13,420 nucleotides of DNA from Oscillospiraceae bacterium (GTDB lineage: Bacteria > Bacillota_A > Clostridia > Oscillospirales > Oscillospiraceae): assembly GCA_017936985.1 (NCBI GenBank), contig JAGBEM010000035.1, forward strand, positions 1-13,420. The letters run 5' to 3'. Under the pieces are notes generated by a model that saw nothing but the letters and a program-made list of their open reading frames with translations, did not search any database and was not told the DNA's origin. Numbering within the stretch: the stretch's first letter is position 1; every line of letters starts with the position of its first letter. This document shows, in pieces, positions 13,305 to 13,420 of the stretch. Made by a program: the position numbers and the translations under genes.

Positions 13305-13420
13305 TCAGTTGTGCTGCACGATGGGATCTTTGGTCATCATAAAGCAGCTGGTTTCCAGGTTTTTAGAGCGCATATACTCTGCGCCCCAGTCGCGCATAGC
13401 GACCAGGATCGGAAGCAGGC
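13305..13420 (-). CDS. partial gene: C-terminus of an HxlR-like transcriptional regulator
   Basis: Only the last 37 codons are in the window; the gene enters from the right edge and ends in TGA at 13305-13307. The peptide begins LLPILVAMRDWGAEYM, which resembles the end of the winged-helix HxlR family, where an LTxxGxxLxPILxAxxxWG pattern closes the domain. The remaining 20 or so residues are not distinctive. The call rests on this short match alone. It probably precedes degV on the same transcript, since only 26 bases separate them. Confidence 0.55.
   Translation of the reverse strand, partial: LLPILVAMRDWGAEYMRSKNLETSCFMMTKDPIVQHN

Overview
The window looks like chromosomal DNA from a low-to-mid GC Gram-positive anaerobe, most likely a Clostridia member of the Oscillospirales/Ruminococcaceae kind. 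This is an inference. It rests on strong GGAGG-type ribosome binding sites, near-consensus sigma-A promoters (often with an extended TGn -10), the leader-rplM-rpsI arrangement, and gut-Clostridia-type protein families (a DegV protein, a stand-alone 2-oxoacid acyltransferase-like protein, a membrane-anchored C39-like peptidase). No phage, transposon or plasmid genes are visible. Apart from an AT-rich left edge, the window reads as core chromosome.

Layout. 1-540: AT-rich, with one small two-helix membrane protein on the minus strand and its own promoter. 555-1570 (minus): promoter, short leader with a hairpin, rplM (L13), rpsI (S9), strong terminator. 1689-4787 (plus): a TtcA-like tRNA thiolation enzyme, an 86-aa protein with a C-terminal membrane segment, a DusB-like tRNA-dihydrouridine synthase with its own promoter, and a secreted M23 (LytM) peptidase. 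This run ends in a bidirectional terminator shared with a convergent membrane-anchored protein (4798-6201, minus) that resembles a polysaccharide deacetylase without its metal ligands. Divergent promoters at 6234-6318 serve that gene and a plus-strand acyltransferase-like gene (6348-7235). Next come a consensus promoter, tRNA-Ala(CGC) and another shared terminator.

7408-10313 (minus) is a probable operon, mntP (Mn2+ exporter) - MATE efflux pump - C39-like surface peptidase, from one promoter. 10315-12395 (minus) is a second operon: a fused ThrE-type amino-acid exporter, then a HAD phosphatase resembling eukaryotic phosphomannomutase. The right edge holds a degV gene preceded by the 3' end of an HxlR-type regulator.

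Two tRNA-modification enzymes sit together, and several envelope proteins (M23, deacetylase-like, C39-like, MATE, MntP, ThrE) share the window. I see no defence island or obviously new multi-gene system. The most interesting points are fine-scale: two genes whose Shine-Dalgarno lies in the loop of a hairpin that runs up to or through the start codon, a terminator whose loop is exactly the stop codon, and two enzyme-family proteins that lack expected catalytic residues.
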